Of a stretch of 64,000 nt of DNA, positions 34,839 to 42,663 are shown piece after piece. Below the pieces are notes generated by a model. That model saw only the letters and a list, made by a program, of their open reading frames with translations. It did no database searches and was not told where the DNA came from. This DNA is from Saccharopolyspora erythraea NRRL 2338 (GTDB lineage: Bacteria > Actinomycetota > Actinomycetes > Mycobacteriales > Pseudonocardiaceae), in contig NC_009142.1 of the NCBI RefSeq assembly GCF_000062885.1, forward strand, positions 3,709,584 to 3,773,583, given 5' to 3'. How positions within the stretch are numbered: the first letter of the stretch is position 1; each line of letters opens with the position of its first letter. Position numbers and translations under genes: made by a program.

Positions 34839-35369
34839 GTGGAGCTGACCGGTACGCCGAGTACCCGCCTGGTCGTGATCCGGGGAAACTCCGGCGCCGG
34901 GAAGAGTTCGACCGCCCTCGCGGTGCGCTACCGGCTCGGTCGCACCTGCGCGCTCGTGCAACAGGACGTGATGCGGCGGGTCGTGCTGCGGGAGCGGGAC
35001 GTGCCCGGCGGCGCGAACGTCGGCCTGATTTCCACGGTCGCCCGCTACGCCCTGGACCACGGCTACCACGTGATCGTCGAAGGCATCATGAGCGCCGAGC
35101 GCTACGGCGAGATGCTGCGGTGCCTCGCCGAGGACCACCGCGGCCGGACGTGGTTCTACTACCTGGACGTGTCCTTCGACGAATCGCTGCGCAGGCACGC
35201 GACCCGGCCACAGGCCGCCGAGTTCGGCGCGGACGACATGCGCGGCTGGTACCGCCCGGGCGATCTGCTCGGCGTCGCCGGTGAACACCTCATCCCGCAG
35301 GAGTCCGCGTTGCCCGACACCTGCGCCCGCATCCTCGCGGAGGCGTTCGGGATGCGGTCAACGGACTGA
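34839..35369 (+). CDS. P-loop kinase-like ATPase
   Basis: The 176-aa protein has a Walker A site GNSGAGKSS at residues 16-24, then a DVMRR acid/Arg segment (residues 43-47) and VIVEGIM, the pattern of small nucleoside/antibiotic kinases and zeta-toxin-like phosphotransferases. FYYLDVSFDESLRRH is the lid/Arg region of this superfamily. The substrate is not evident: candidates are a nucleoside, aminoglycoside or similar small molecule. The GTG start follows GATAAGCTGCG with no strong ribosome site, so the start is tentative. Confidence 0.78.
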   Translation: MELTGTPSTRLVVIRGNSGAGKSSTALAVRYRLGRTCALVQQDVMRRVVLRERDVPGGANVGLISTVARYALDHGYHVIVEGIMSAERYGEMLRCLAEDHRGRTWFYYLDVSFDESLRRHATRPQAAEFGADDMRGWYRPGDLLGVAGEHLIPQESALPDTCARILAEAFGMRSTD

Positions 35370-35427
35370 CCTCGGCCGAGTCGAGGAACGCAGGACAAGC
35401 CGCCTCGTGAGGACCCGGGTCCCTGCC

Positions 35428-36087
35428 TCAGAACAGGATGCGTTCCAGGACCATCTTGCGGCTGGAGTGCACGTGCCGCTTCGCGACGTCGGCCGCGCGC
35501 TCGGCGTCACCGGCCGCGATGGCCGCGTGCAGCTCCTCGTGCTCGCCGCAGACCCGCTCGGGCTCCATGTTGAGCCGGAACATCCAGGCGAGCCTGCCGT
35601 GCAGCGGTTCCAGGATCGACGCGAGCAGGTCGTTGCCCGCCAGCGTGACGAGCTGGTCGTGGAAGGCGGCGTTGGCGGTGGACATGGTCTCGATGTCGCC
35701 GGCCTCGTGGGCCTTGCGGGCCTGGTCGGCGAGCTCGGCCATCCGCCGCACGCCCGCGGTCTCGCCGCGCTGGGCGGCCAGCCGCGCGGCGAAGACCTCC
35801 AGCGCCTCCCGGACCTCGAACAGCTCCTCGGCCTGGTGGCGGTCCAGGCCGCGCACGAACACGCCCCGCCTGCGGGGCATGACCTCGACGAACCCCTCGC
35901 TCTGCAGCATCCGGATCGCCTCCCGGACCGGGACCCGGGAGATGCCGAACTCGGCGGCGATGTCCTGTTCGAAGAGGCGGTCGCCGGGGCGCAGCCTGCC
36001 GTCGGCGATCCTCGCCTGCAGTGCGTCCCGAACCTGGTCGCGCAGGGGCACGCGCGCTTCGGTGCTGGTCTCTCCGGTGACGGGCAC
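35428..36087 (-). CDS. GntR-family transcriptional regulator, FCD subfamily
   Basis: A 219-aa regulator with a winged helix at residues 10-75 (RDQVRDALQARIADGRLRPG, FGISRVPVREAIRMLQSEG) and a C-terminal FCD helical ligand domain with its metal/acid-binding Asp/His sites (FHDQLVTLAGN, HEELHAAI). FCD regulators sense small carboxylates, often catabolic intermediates. The GTG start at 36087 follows GGAGGG. It is divergent from the HTH protein at 36216, with two tandem operators between. It may also act on the NCS1/racemase/ligase operon to the left, through the GTATA site. Confidence 0.88.
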   Translation of the reverse strand: MPVTGETSTEARVPLRDQVRDALQARIADGRLRPGDRLFEQDIAAEFGISRVPVREAIRMLQSEGFVEVMPRRRGVFVRGLDRHQAEELFEVREALEVFAARLAAQRGETAGVRRMAELADQARKAHEAGDIETMSTANAAFHDQLVTLAGNDLLASILEPLHGRLAWMFRLNMEPERVCGEHEELHAAIAAGDAERAADVAKRHVHSSRKMVLERILF

Positions 36088-36153
36088 GGTCCCTCCTCGA
36101 TCCGATGATCCCAGCCTAGTGAGAACCACGGCGCACAGTCCCGGGAACCGGGT

Positions 36154-36199
36154 TGTGAACCCGAGGTTTACAGCGCTAATGTGAACCGCAGGTTTACAG
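36154..36199. promoter_or_regulatory. Two tandem 20-bp operators
   Basis: TGTGAACC-CG-AGGTTTACAG (36154-36173) and TGTGAACC-GC-AGGTTTACAG (36180-36199) are near-identical direct repeats, 26 bp apart, each an imperfect palindrome (GTgAACC...GGTTtAC). They lie just before the 36216 gene start, with TAATGT between them as a possible -10. Confidence 0.7.
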
Positions 36200-36215
36200 T
36201 AGGGGGAGTGGGCGG

Positions 36216-36920
36216 ATGGATACCGCGAACGCGACGGGACGCGCCGACGAACTGGTCCAGGACCTCACCGCGGTGGTGCGCACCGGGGTGGAGGTCGACG
36301 ACCCCGGCGCGATGCTCGAGGACCGCGGCGACGACCAGCGGCTCCGCCGCGAGGCGCTGGCCGGGGTGCGCGCCGCGCTGGCCGTGGAGGGGCTGGTGTC
36401 GGAGGCCGCGCTGCGCGGAGTGGAGGTGGCGGTCGCCGACGCGGTGTGGCTCGGCGCGAGCCTGGCCGACCTCAGCGCGGTCACCGGCCGCTCCAGGCAG
36501 GCCGCGCGCAAGCGCTGGCCCGCGCTGGGCGGCATCTACCGCAGGCGCAAGTGGCTGGCCAACCACGTGGACGACACGTTCTACATGGTCCGGCTGCTGC
36601 TCGACCGGTCCGACGGGCTCGCGCCCGGCGAGCCCGAGCAGTTCCGGACCGCCGTGCGGGAGCTGCGCGAGGCGCTCACCCGGTCCGAGGCCGACTTCGA
36701 CTCCGAGTCCGACTTCGATGACAACGCCGCCAGGTCCGCCGGTCGCCCGCCCGCCGCGCGCTGGCGCGCGCTGGACGAACTGGTCGACGTCCACCTCCGG
36801 CGCGTCATCGCGCTCGCGGGCGAACCCGCGAACCCGGACGCGGGCTTCGCGCTGCACGGTGCCGGTGGCGTCCTCGGCTACTACCACCACGCGACGACCG
36901 GGACCGGCGAGCAGGAGTGA
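36216..36920 (+). CDS. HTH-containing protein of unknown function
   Basis: This 234-aa protein has an HTH at residues about 75-112 (ASLADLSAVTGRSRQAARKRWP) of the type used in actinobacterial small DNA-binding proteins. A longer charged C-terminus (residues 120-234) contains an acidic run EADFDSESDFDDN. Two near-identical palindromic operators abut its start, so autoregulation is likely. AGGGGGAG lies 7 nt before the ATG. I do not recognise the C-terminal family. Its stop abuts the convergent xthA stop. Confidence 0.78.
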   Translation: MDTANATGRADELVQDLTAVVRTGVEVDDPGAMLEDRGDDQRLRREALAGVRAALAVEGLVSEAALRGVEVAVADAVWLGASLADLSAVTGRSRQAARKRWPALGGIYRRRKWLANHVDDTFYMVRLLLDRSDGLAPGEPEQFRTAVRELREALTRSEADFDSESDFDDNAARSAGRPPAARWRALDELVDVHLRRVIALAGEPANPDAGFALHGAGGVLGYYHHATTGTGEQE

Positions 36921-37718
36921 TCAGAGGTCCAGGTCGATCACCAGGGGCGCGTGGTCGGAGGCGCCCTTGCCCTTGCGGGCCTCCCGGTCGACGTAGGAGT
37001 CCGACACCGCGCCGGTGAACCGGGGGTCGCCGTAGGCCAGGTCGATCCGCATGCCCATGTTCTTCGGGAACGCCCCGGCGCGGTAGTCCCAGTAGGTGAA
37101 CGGGACGTCGTACTTCAGGGCGCGCGGGTAGACGTCGGCGAGCCCCGCCGCGCGCAGGTCCGCCAGCGCCGACCGCTCGGGCTCGGTGACGTGCGTGCTC
37201 TCGGCGAACGCGCTGATGTCCCACACGTCGTCGTCGGCCGGCGCGATGTTGAAGTCCCCGAGGACCGCGAACGCCCGGCCGTGATCGCGTTCGGCGGCGA
37301 CGGTGTCGCGCAGCGCTTCCAGGAAGCGGAGCTTGTAGTCGTAGTGCGGGTGGCCGACGTAGCGGCCGTTGGGCACGTACACCGACCACAGCCGCACCCC
37401 GGCGCAGCTCACGCCGATGGCGCGAGGTTCGTTCACCTCGAACATCGCGCCTTCGGGCAGGTAGCCGGGTTCACCGGGCAGTCCGCGCCGGACCTCGTCG
37501 AGGCCGACGCGCGACAGCACGCCGACCCCGTTCCACCGCCCGGTGCCGTAGGCGGCGACCTCGTAGCCGAGCGCGGAGACCTCGGCCACCGGGAACATGT
37601 CCGAGGAGCATTTGAGCTCCTGCACGCACAACACGTCCGGCGAGGCCGCCGACAGCCACTCCAGCAGCCTCGGCAGCCGGGCCGTGACGGAGTTGAGGTT
37701 CCAGGTGGCGATCCGCAT
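36921..37718 (-). CDS. xthA: Exodeoxyribonuclease III
   Basis: A 265-aa ExoIII/AP-endonuclease with the family blocks in order: ATWNLNSV, CVQELKCSS (catalytic Glu), YVPNGRYVG, VLGDFNIAP (Asp/Asn), MRIDLAYGD and the C-terminal GASDHAPLVIDL (His). It nicks abasic sites and removes 3' blocks in base excision repair. It lies next to a stand-alone LigD-type polymerase; a repair grouping is possible but not shown. Confidence 0.93.
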   Translation of the reverse strand: MRIATWNLNSVTARLPRLLEWLSAASPDVLCVQELKCSSDMFPVAEVSALGYEVAAYGTGRWNGVGVLSRVGLDEVRRGLPGEPGYLPEGAMFEVNEPRAIGVSCAGVRLWSVYVPNGRYVGHPHYDYKLRFLEALRDTVAAERDHGRAFAVLGDFNIAPADDDVWDISAFAESTHVTEPERSALADLRAAGLADVYPRALKYDVPFTYWDYRAGAFPKNMGMRIDLAYGDPRFTGAVSDSYVDREARKGKGASDHAPLVIDLDL

Positions 37719-37918
37719 GCCGGAAGCGTGGCACAGGCCACCCGCGTGGCGCCGTCGTGGTTGGGCCGCTGGGGGTTCGGGTACGCGGTTGAGGTGACCA
37801 GGAACTGCGGCCGGGGCGGATGTGGCCCGGCGGGCCCGTGCCCAGGTGCGACGGTGGGTCCGCGGAACCTCGATCGGCTCCGGGTGGAGCTACACGGACG
37901 AGGCGGAGGGGTGTTCGG

Positions 37919-38797
37919 ATGACCGCGAACTCCGAGACGCTCGACATCGACGGCAGGTCGGTGGAGCTGTCCAAAGGGGACAAGGTCATGTACCCCGACG
38001 ACGGTTTCACCAAGCGCGACGTCGTCTGCCACTACCGCGCGGTGGCGCCGGTGATGCTGCCGCACGTGCGGGGGAAACCGTTGACGCTGCGGCGGTTCCC
38101 GGATGGCATCGGCTCCGGCGGTTTCTTCCAGAAGGAGGCCTCGGAGCACTTCCCGGACTGGATCCGCGTCGTTTCGGTGCCGCAGCGCGGCGCCGACGAC
38201 TCGGTTCACCACGTCGTCGCCGACGACGCGGCCACGCTGGTGTACCTGGCCAACCAGGCATGCCTGGAGTTCCACGTCGCGCTGTCCACTGCGGACGACC
38301 TGGAGCACCCGGTGCTGGCCGTGGTCGACCTGGACCCGCCCGAGTCGACCGGCATCGCCGACCTGCGCTCGATCACCAAGGACATGTGCGACCGGTTCCG
38401 CGACGCCGGACTGGATCCGTTCGTCCAGGCCACCGGGGGCAAGGGCTTCCACGTGGTGGCGCCGCTGGACGCGCGGAGGGACTTCGACGACGTCCGCGCC
38501 CACATGGCCGAGATCGCCGACCGGGCGGCGCAGGAGGACGAGCGGCTGACCACCCAGCAGCGCAAGGACAAGCGCGGCGACCGCGTTTTCCTGGACATCA
38601 ACCGCAACGCCTACGGGCAGACGATGATCGCGCCCTACTCGCTGCGAGCACGACCGGGGGCCCCGGCTGCGACCCCGATCGACCTCGCCGAGATCAGCCG
38701 CGCGACGCCGAACCGCCACGGCCTGGCCAACATGACGCGCCGGCTGGCCAGGAAGGCGGACCCGTGGGCCAGGATCGACCGCCACGCGGCGGTGTGA
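37919..38797 (+). CDS. LigD-type NHEJ polymerase (primase-like) domain protein
   Basis: The 292-aa stand-alone polymerase of the LigD PolDom family has VVDLDPPE (two catalytic Asp), GGKGFHV (third conserved box) and FLDINRNAYGQTMIAPYS. LigD polymerases fill gaps and add nucleotides, often ribonucleotides, in bacterial non-homologous end joining with Ku. Here neither the ligase nor the nuclease domain is fused, and no Ku gene is in the window. The start is ATG 37919, after GGAGGGGTGTTCGG. A small acidic DUF5709 gene follows 14 bp downstream. Confidence 0.9.
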   Translation: MTANSETLDIDGRSVELSKGDKVMYPDDGFTKRDVVCHYRAVAPVMLPHVRGKPLTLRRFPDGIGSGGFFQKEASEHFPDWIRVVSVPQRGADDSVHHVVADDAATLVYLANQACLEFHVALSTADDLEHPVLAVVDLDPPESTGIADLRSITKDMCDRFRDAGLDPFVQATGGKGFHVVAPLDARRDFDDVRAHMAEIADRAAQEDERLTTQQRKDKRGDRVFLDINRNAYGQTMIAPYSLRARPGAPAATPIDLAEISRATPNRHGLANMTRRLARKADPWARIDRHAAV

Positions 38798-38811
38798 AGG
38801 AAGGAGCGAGC

Positions 38812-39165
38812 ATGTCGGACCCACTCGACGCCACCACGCCGTCACCGGACGAGGCCCCGACGCAGGAGCCGGCCGACCCGGCCAACCTGCAGTCCGCGCC
38901 CGACCTGGACGAGGACGAGCTCGGCGTCGACCCGCTGGAGAGCGGCGTGGAACCGGCCGAGGGCTGGTCGCCGGTCGCCGAGGGCAGGCCGACGCCGAGG
39001 GAGCAGCGCGAGGGCGACTCGATCGACGAGCGGTTGCGCTCGGAGGAACCGGAGGGCCCGGGCTCGGTGGAGCCGCCGCTGGCCGAGAGCCGGATGCACG
39101 AGCTCGACGAGAGCATCGACCAACGGGCCGAGCAGGAGGTCTCCGACGGGGCGACCGAGGAGTAG
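38812..39165 (+). CDS. DUF5709-family acidic protein
   Basis: A 117-aa highly acidic protein with repeated Glu/Asp and the segments DEDELGVDPLESGVEP and PAEGWSPVAEGRPTP, which mark DUF5709, an actinobacterial family of unknown function. It is likely disordered. GAAGGAGCGAGC lies before the ATG. It follows the polymerase gene closely and is probably co-transcribed with it. Confidence 0.85.
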   Translation: MSDPLDATTPSPDEAPTQEPADPANLQSAPDLDEDELGVDPLESGVEPAEGWSPVAEGRPTPREQREGDSIDERLRSEEPEGPGSVEPPLAESRMHELDESIDQRAEQEVSDGATEE

Positions 39166-39280
39166 CCGCCCACCGGGCCGGCACGTCGTGCGTGCGGCGC
39201 CTCGTAAGCTGTCCGGAATGGCGGGCGGTGGGCGCCGCCGCGCACGACCGCCGGAGCGCGCTGTGCCGGAAAGGGTGGGA

Positions 39281-40495
39281 ATGGCCGCAGCAGGCAGCAA
39301 GGGGGCCGCGGGCGCGGTGCGCAACACCCGGCCGCGCAACCGCAGGACGCAGATCGTGGCCGCCGCGTCGGAGCTTTTCCACGCCCGTGGCTACCCGCGG
39401 GTCGGCATGAGTGACATCGCCGAGGCCGTCGGCGTCGGGCCCTCCGCGCTCTACCGGCACTTCGCCAGCAAGCAGCGGCTGCTGACCGAGGTGGTGCTGG
39501 AGGAGTTGCGCCCGTTCGGCGAGATCCTCGGCCGCGTCGGGACCGACGACCTCGACGCGCTGGTGGCCGAGCTGGCGACCGCCGCCCTGGACCACCGCAG
39601 GCTGGGCGTGCTGTGGCAGCGCGAGGCGCGGCACCTGCCCGCCGCCGAGCGCGAGAAGCTCAAGGGCGAGCTGCGCGCGGTGGCGGGCGGGCTGGCCGAC
39701 CTGGCGCGGGTGCGCAGGCCCGGACTGGCCGAGGAGGACGCCCGGTTCCGGGGCTGGTGCCTGTTCAGCGCCCTGACCAGCCCGTCCTACCACCAGGTCG
39801 AGCTGCCCAGGGCGGAGTTCGAGGGGCTGCTGCGCAACATGGTCGCGGTGGTCACCGACCAGCAGCCCATGGCTCTGGCGTCGCGGCGCACCGCCGAGCC
39901 CGCGACGTCCCCGCTGCTGGCCAGGCGCGCGTCCCGGCGGGCCGTGCTGCTGTCGGCGGCGACCCGGCTCTTCGCCGACAACGGCTTCACCGCGGTGACC
40001 ACCGACGACATCGGTGCCGCCGCGGGCATCGCGGGCCCGAGCGTCTACAGCCACTTCGCCAGCAAGCAGGAGCTGCTGGGGGCGGTGATCGCCCGCGGCT
40101 GCGCCTGGCTGGAGATCGAGCTCGAACGCACCCTGACCGCCACCGGCGACGCCGAGGAGGCGTTGCGCGAGCTCCTGCACTCCTACATCACCTTCGCCTA
40201 CGACCACGGCCGGTTCATCGACATCCTGGTCACCGAGGTCGGGCACCTGCCCGACGCCGAGCGGCACCGGGCGCGCCAGACCCAGCACGACTACGTCGCG
40301 GAGTGGGTGGCGCTGCTGTGCCGGGTGCGGCCCGATCTCGACCGCGTCCCTGCGCGGGTGCTGGTGCAGGCGGCGCTGACCGCCGCCAACGACATGGCGC
40401 GCACGGGGACGGTGCGCGACCCCGACGCGGTCGCGCGCGTCGGCAGCGCCCTGATGTTCCGCACCGATGCCTATCGGGCATTCACTTATGGGTAG
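39281..40495 (+). CDS. Two-HTH TetR-family regulator (TetR-TetR fusion)
   Basis: A 404-aa protein with two complete TetR DNA-binding domains: TQIVAAASELFHARGYPRV...HFASKQ near residues 20-65 and VLLSAATRLFADNGFTAV...HFASKQ near 225-270. Each has its own ligand/dimer region. Tandem TetR proteins occur in actinobacteria (Mce3R of M. tuberculosis is the known example) and can bind as a monomeric two-headed regulator. The gene directly precedes pccB and may control the carboxylase operon or lipid catabolism. The start is uncertain: ATG 39281 is used; in-frame GTG 39263 and ATG 39218 are alternatives. Confidence 0.85.
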   Translation: MAAAGSKGAAGAVRNTRPRNRRTQIVAAASELFHARGYPRVGMSDIAEAVGVGPSALYRHFASKQRLLTEVVLEELRPFGEILGRVGTDDLDALVAELATAALDHRRLGVLWQREARHLPAAEREKLKGELRAVAGGLADLARVRRPGLAEEDARFRGWCLFSALTSPSYHQVELPRAEFEGLLRNMVAVVTDQQPMALASRRTAEPATSPLLARRASRRAVLLSAATRLFADNGFTAVTTDDIGAAAGIAGPSVYSHFASKQELLGAVIARGCAWLEIELERTLTATGDAEEALRELLHSYITFAYDHGRFIDILVTEVGHLPDAERHRARQTQHDYVAEWVALLCRVRPDLDRVPARVLVQAALTAANDMARTGTVRDPDAVARVGSALMFRTDAYRAFTYG

Positions 40496-40557
40496 CAAGT
40501 GCGTGGGGGCGCGGCTTTAGCGGTGCTCGGGAGGGCTACCACGGCGTCACATCCCGG

Positions 40558-40586
40558 TTGACGCTGCTGAGGGCGTGCGCTAGCGT
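40558..40586 (+). promoter_or_regulatory. Sigma-70-type promoter of the pcc operon
   Basis: TTGACG (40558-40563), a 17-bp spacer and TAGCGT (40581-40586) fit a housekeeping promoter about 97 bp before the pccB start. Confidence 0.55.
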
Positions 40587-40682
40587 CCGCCTGCAGGCCC
40601 ATCGGTCCGCCCGCTGCTGGCGGGGTGCGCCGCCGGTGCGGCTTCGCCGATCATCCGCAACGAGCCAGGAGAAACCGCAGCG

Positions 40683-42323
40683 ATGAGCAGTGCGACCGAA
40701 CCTGTCGGGGTGCCGCCGGCGGAGGCACCGGACATCCACACCACCGCGGGCAAGCTGGCCGACCTCTACCGGCGCAACCACGAGGCCGTGCACGCGGGTT
40801 CGGAGCGCGCGGTCGCCAAGCAGCACGCCAAGGGCAAGCGGACCGCCCGGGAGCGCATCGACATGCTGCTCGACGAGGGTTCCTTCGTGGAGCTCGACGA
40901 GCACGCCCGCCACCGGTCGACGAACTTCGGCATGGACGCCGACCGCCCCTACGGCGACGGGGTGGTGACCGGCTGGGGCACCGTCGACGGCCGCCGGGTC
41001 TGCGTGTTCTCCCAGGACTTCACCGTGTTCGGCGGGTCGCTGGGCGAGGTGTTCGGCGAGAAGATCGTCAAGGTCATGGACCTGGCGATGAAGACCGGCT
41101 GCCCGCTGGTGGGCATCAACGACTCGGGCGGGGCGCGCATCCAGGAGGGCGTGGCCGCGCTCGGGCTCTACGCCGAGATCTTCAAGCGCAACACCCACGC
41201 CTCGGGGGTCATCCCGCAGATCTCGCTGATCATGGGGCCGTGCGCGGGCGGTGCGGTCTACTCGCCCGCGATCACCGACTTCACCGTGATGGTCGACCAG
41301 ACCTCGCACATGTTCATCACCGGCCCGGACGTCATCAAGACGGTCACCGGCGAGGACGTCTCGTTCGAGGACCTCGGCGGGGCGCGCACGCACAACGAGC
41401 GCTCCGGCAACGCCCACTACCTGGCCACCGACGAGGACGACGCGATCTCCTACGTCAAGGAGCTGCTGTCGTTCCTGCCGTCGAACAACCTGTCCTCCTC
41501 GCCGGTCTTCCCCGGCGCCGAGGTGGAGGAGGGTTCGGTCGCCGACGGTGTCGGCGATGCCGACCTGGAGCTGGACGCGCTGGTCCCGGACTCGCCGAAC
41601 CAGCCCTACGACATGCGCGAGGTCATCACCAGGCTCGTCGACGAGGGCGAGTTCCTGGAGGTCTCGGCGCTGTTCGCGCCGAACATGCTGTGCGGGTTCG
41701 GCCGGATCGAGGGAGCCAGCGTGGGCGTGGTGGCCAACCAGCCCATGCAGCTCGCGGGCACGCTGGACATCGACGCCAGCGAGAAGGCCGCTCGGTTCGT
41801 GCGGTTCTGCGACGCCTTCAACATTCCCGTGCTGACGCTCGTGGACGTCCCGGGCTTCCTGCCCGGCACCGGGCAGGAGTGGAACGGCATCATCCGCCGG
41901 GGCGCCAAGCTGCTCTACGCCTACGCCGAGGCCACGGTGCCGCTGGTCACCGTGATCACGCGCAAGGCCTACGGCGGCGCCTACGACGTGATGGGCTCCA
42001 AGCACCTCGGTGCCGACATCAACCTGGCGTGGCCGACCGCGCAGATCGCGGTGATGGGCGCGCAGGGCGCCGCCAACATCCTGTACCGGCGCCAGCTCGC
42101 CGAGGCCGCCGAGCGCGGTGAGGACGTGGAGGCGCTGCGGGCGCGGCTCCAGCAGGAGTACGAGGACACCCTGTGCAACCCGTACGTGGCCGCCGAGCGC
42201 GGGTACGTGGACTCGGTGATCCCGCCCTCCCACACCCGGGGTCACGTGGCGCGGGCGTTGCGGATGCTGGCCGACAAGCGCGAGGCGCTGCCGGCCAAGA
42301 AGCACGGCAACATCCCCCTCTGA
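40683..42323 (+). CDS. pccB: Propionyl-CoA carboxylase, carboxyltransferase beta subunit
   Basis: The 546-aa crotonase-like carboxyltransferase has [13 protein letters not shown] in the N half, [12 protein letters not shown], and [12 protein letters not shown] and [12 protein letters not shown] in the C half. The Asp in AYDVMGSK corresponds to the substrate-selectivity residue (Asp422 in S. coelicolor PccB), where acetyl-CoA-preferring AccB has Ile, so propionyl-CoA is favoured. It transfers CO2 from biotin to propionyl-CoA, giving methylmalonyl-CoA, a polyketide extender unit and odd-chain/BCAA intermediate. AGGAG lies before the ATG. Epsilon and biotinylated alpha genes follow in the same operon. 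Confidence 0.92.
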   Translation: MSSATEPVGVPPAEAPDIHTTAGKLADLYRRNHEAVHAGSERAVAKQHAKGKRTARERIDMLLDEGSFVELDEHARHRSTNFGMDADRPYGDGVVTGWGTVDGRRVCVFSQDFTVFGGSLGEVFGEKIVKVMDLAMKTGCPLVGINDSGGARIQEGVAALGLYAEIFKRNTHASGVIPQISLIMGPCAGGAVYSPAITDFTVMVDQTSHMFITGPDVIKTVTGEDVSFEDLGGARTHNERSGNAHYLATDEDDAISYVKELLSFLPSNNLSSSPVFPGAEVEEGSVADGVGDADLELDALVPDSPNQPYDMREVITRLVDEGEFLEVSALFAPNMLCGFGRIEGASVGVVANQPMQLAGTLDIDASEKAARFVRFCDAFNIPVLTLVDVPGFLPGTGQEWNGIIRRGAKLLYAYAEATVPLVTVITRKAYGGAYDVMGSKHLGADINLAWPTAQIAVMGAQGAANILYRRQLAEAAERGEDVEALRARLQQEYEDTLCNPYVAAERGYVDSVIPPSHTRGHVARALRMLADKREALPAKKHGNIPL

Positions 42324-42378
42324 CACCACCGATCCCCTGTGAACGCCCCCTGCGACACCGGGGGTCTAGGAGGACACA

Positions 42379-42627
42379 GTGCACAGCGATGAGTCCGAGC
42401 GGCCGGTGCTGCGGATCGTGCGCGGCGAGCCCGACGACGTCGAGCTGGCGGCGCTCACCGCGGCGCTGGCCGCGGTGAGCGCCGCGGCGGCCGCGGCGCA
42501 GACAGAGCCCGAGCCCACCGGTTGGTCGTTGTGGGCCGACCGGTCGGCGGCCCTGCGCCATCCCGCCGGCCGCAGGCCGCTGCGGCCCGGCCCGGCGGCG
42601 TGGCGCACCTCCGCCCTTCCCCTGTAA
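42379..42627 (+). CDS. Acyl-CoA carboxylase epsilon subunit
   Basis: A short 82-aa protein with the epsilon-subunit core PVLRIVRGEPDDVELAALTAALAA, an Ala-rich helix and a Trp/Arg tail (WSLWADRSAALRHP). AccE/PccE stabilises and activates the alpha/beta complex in actinobacteria. The GTG start follows AGGAGG. It sits between the beta and alpha genes, the standard place for this subunit. Confidence 0.88.
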   Translation: MHSDESERPVLRIVRGEPDDVELAALTAALAAVSAAAAAAQTEPEPTGWSLWADRSAALRHPAGRRPLRPGPAAWRTSALPL

Positions 42628-42663
42628 AGCAATTCCCCGCGCGAGCTAGGAGCCCTGGTCGAG

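Noticed and set aside
39281-40495. Identification as PccD, a TetR regulator reported to control a propionyl-CoA carboxylase operon in S. erythraea
   Set aside because: Position is suggestive, but the two-HTH length does not by itself identify it and I cannot run an alignment.
37433-40498. A 1021-codon antisense frame
   Set aside because: It lies opposite the LigD polymerase, DUF5709 and TetR genes, which have clear family motifs and ribosome sites.
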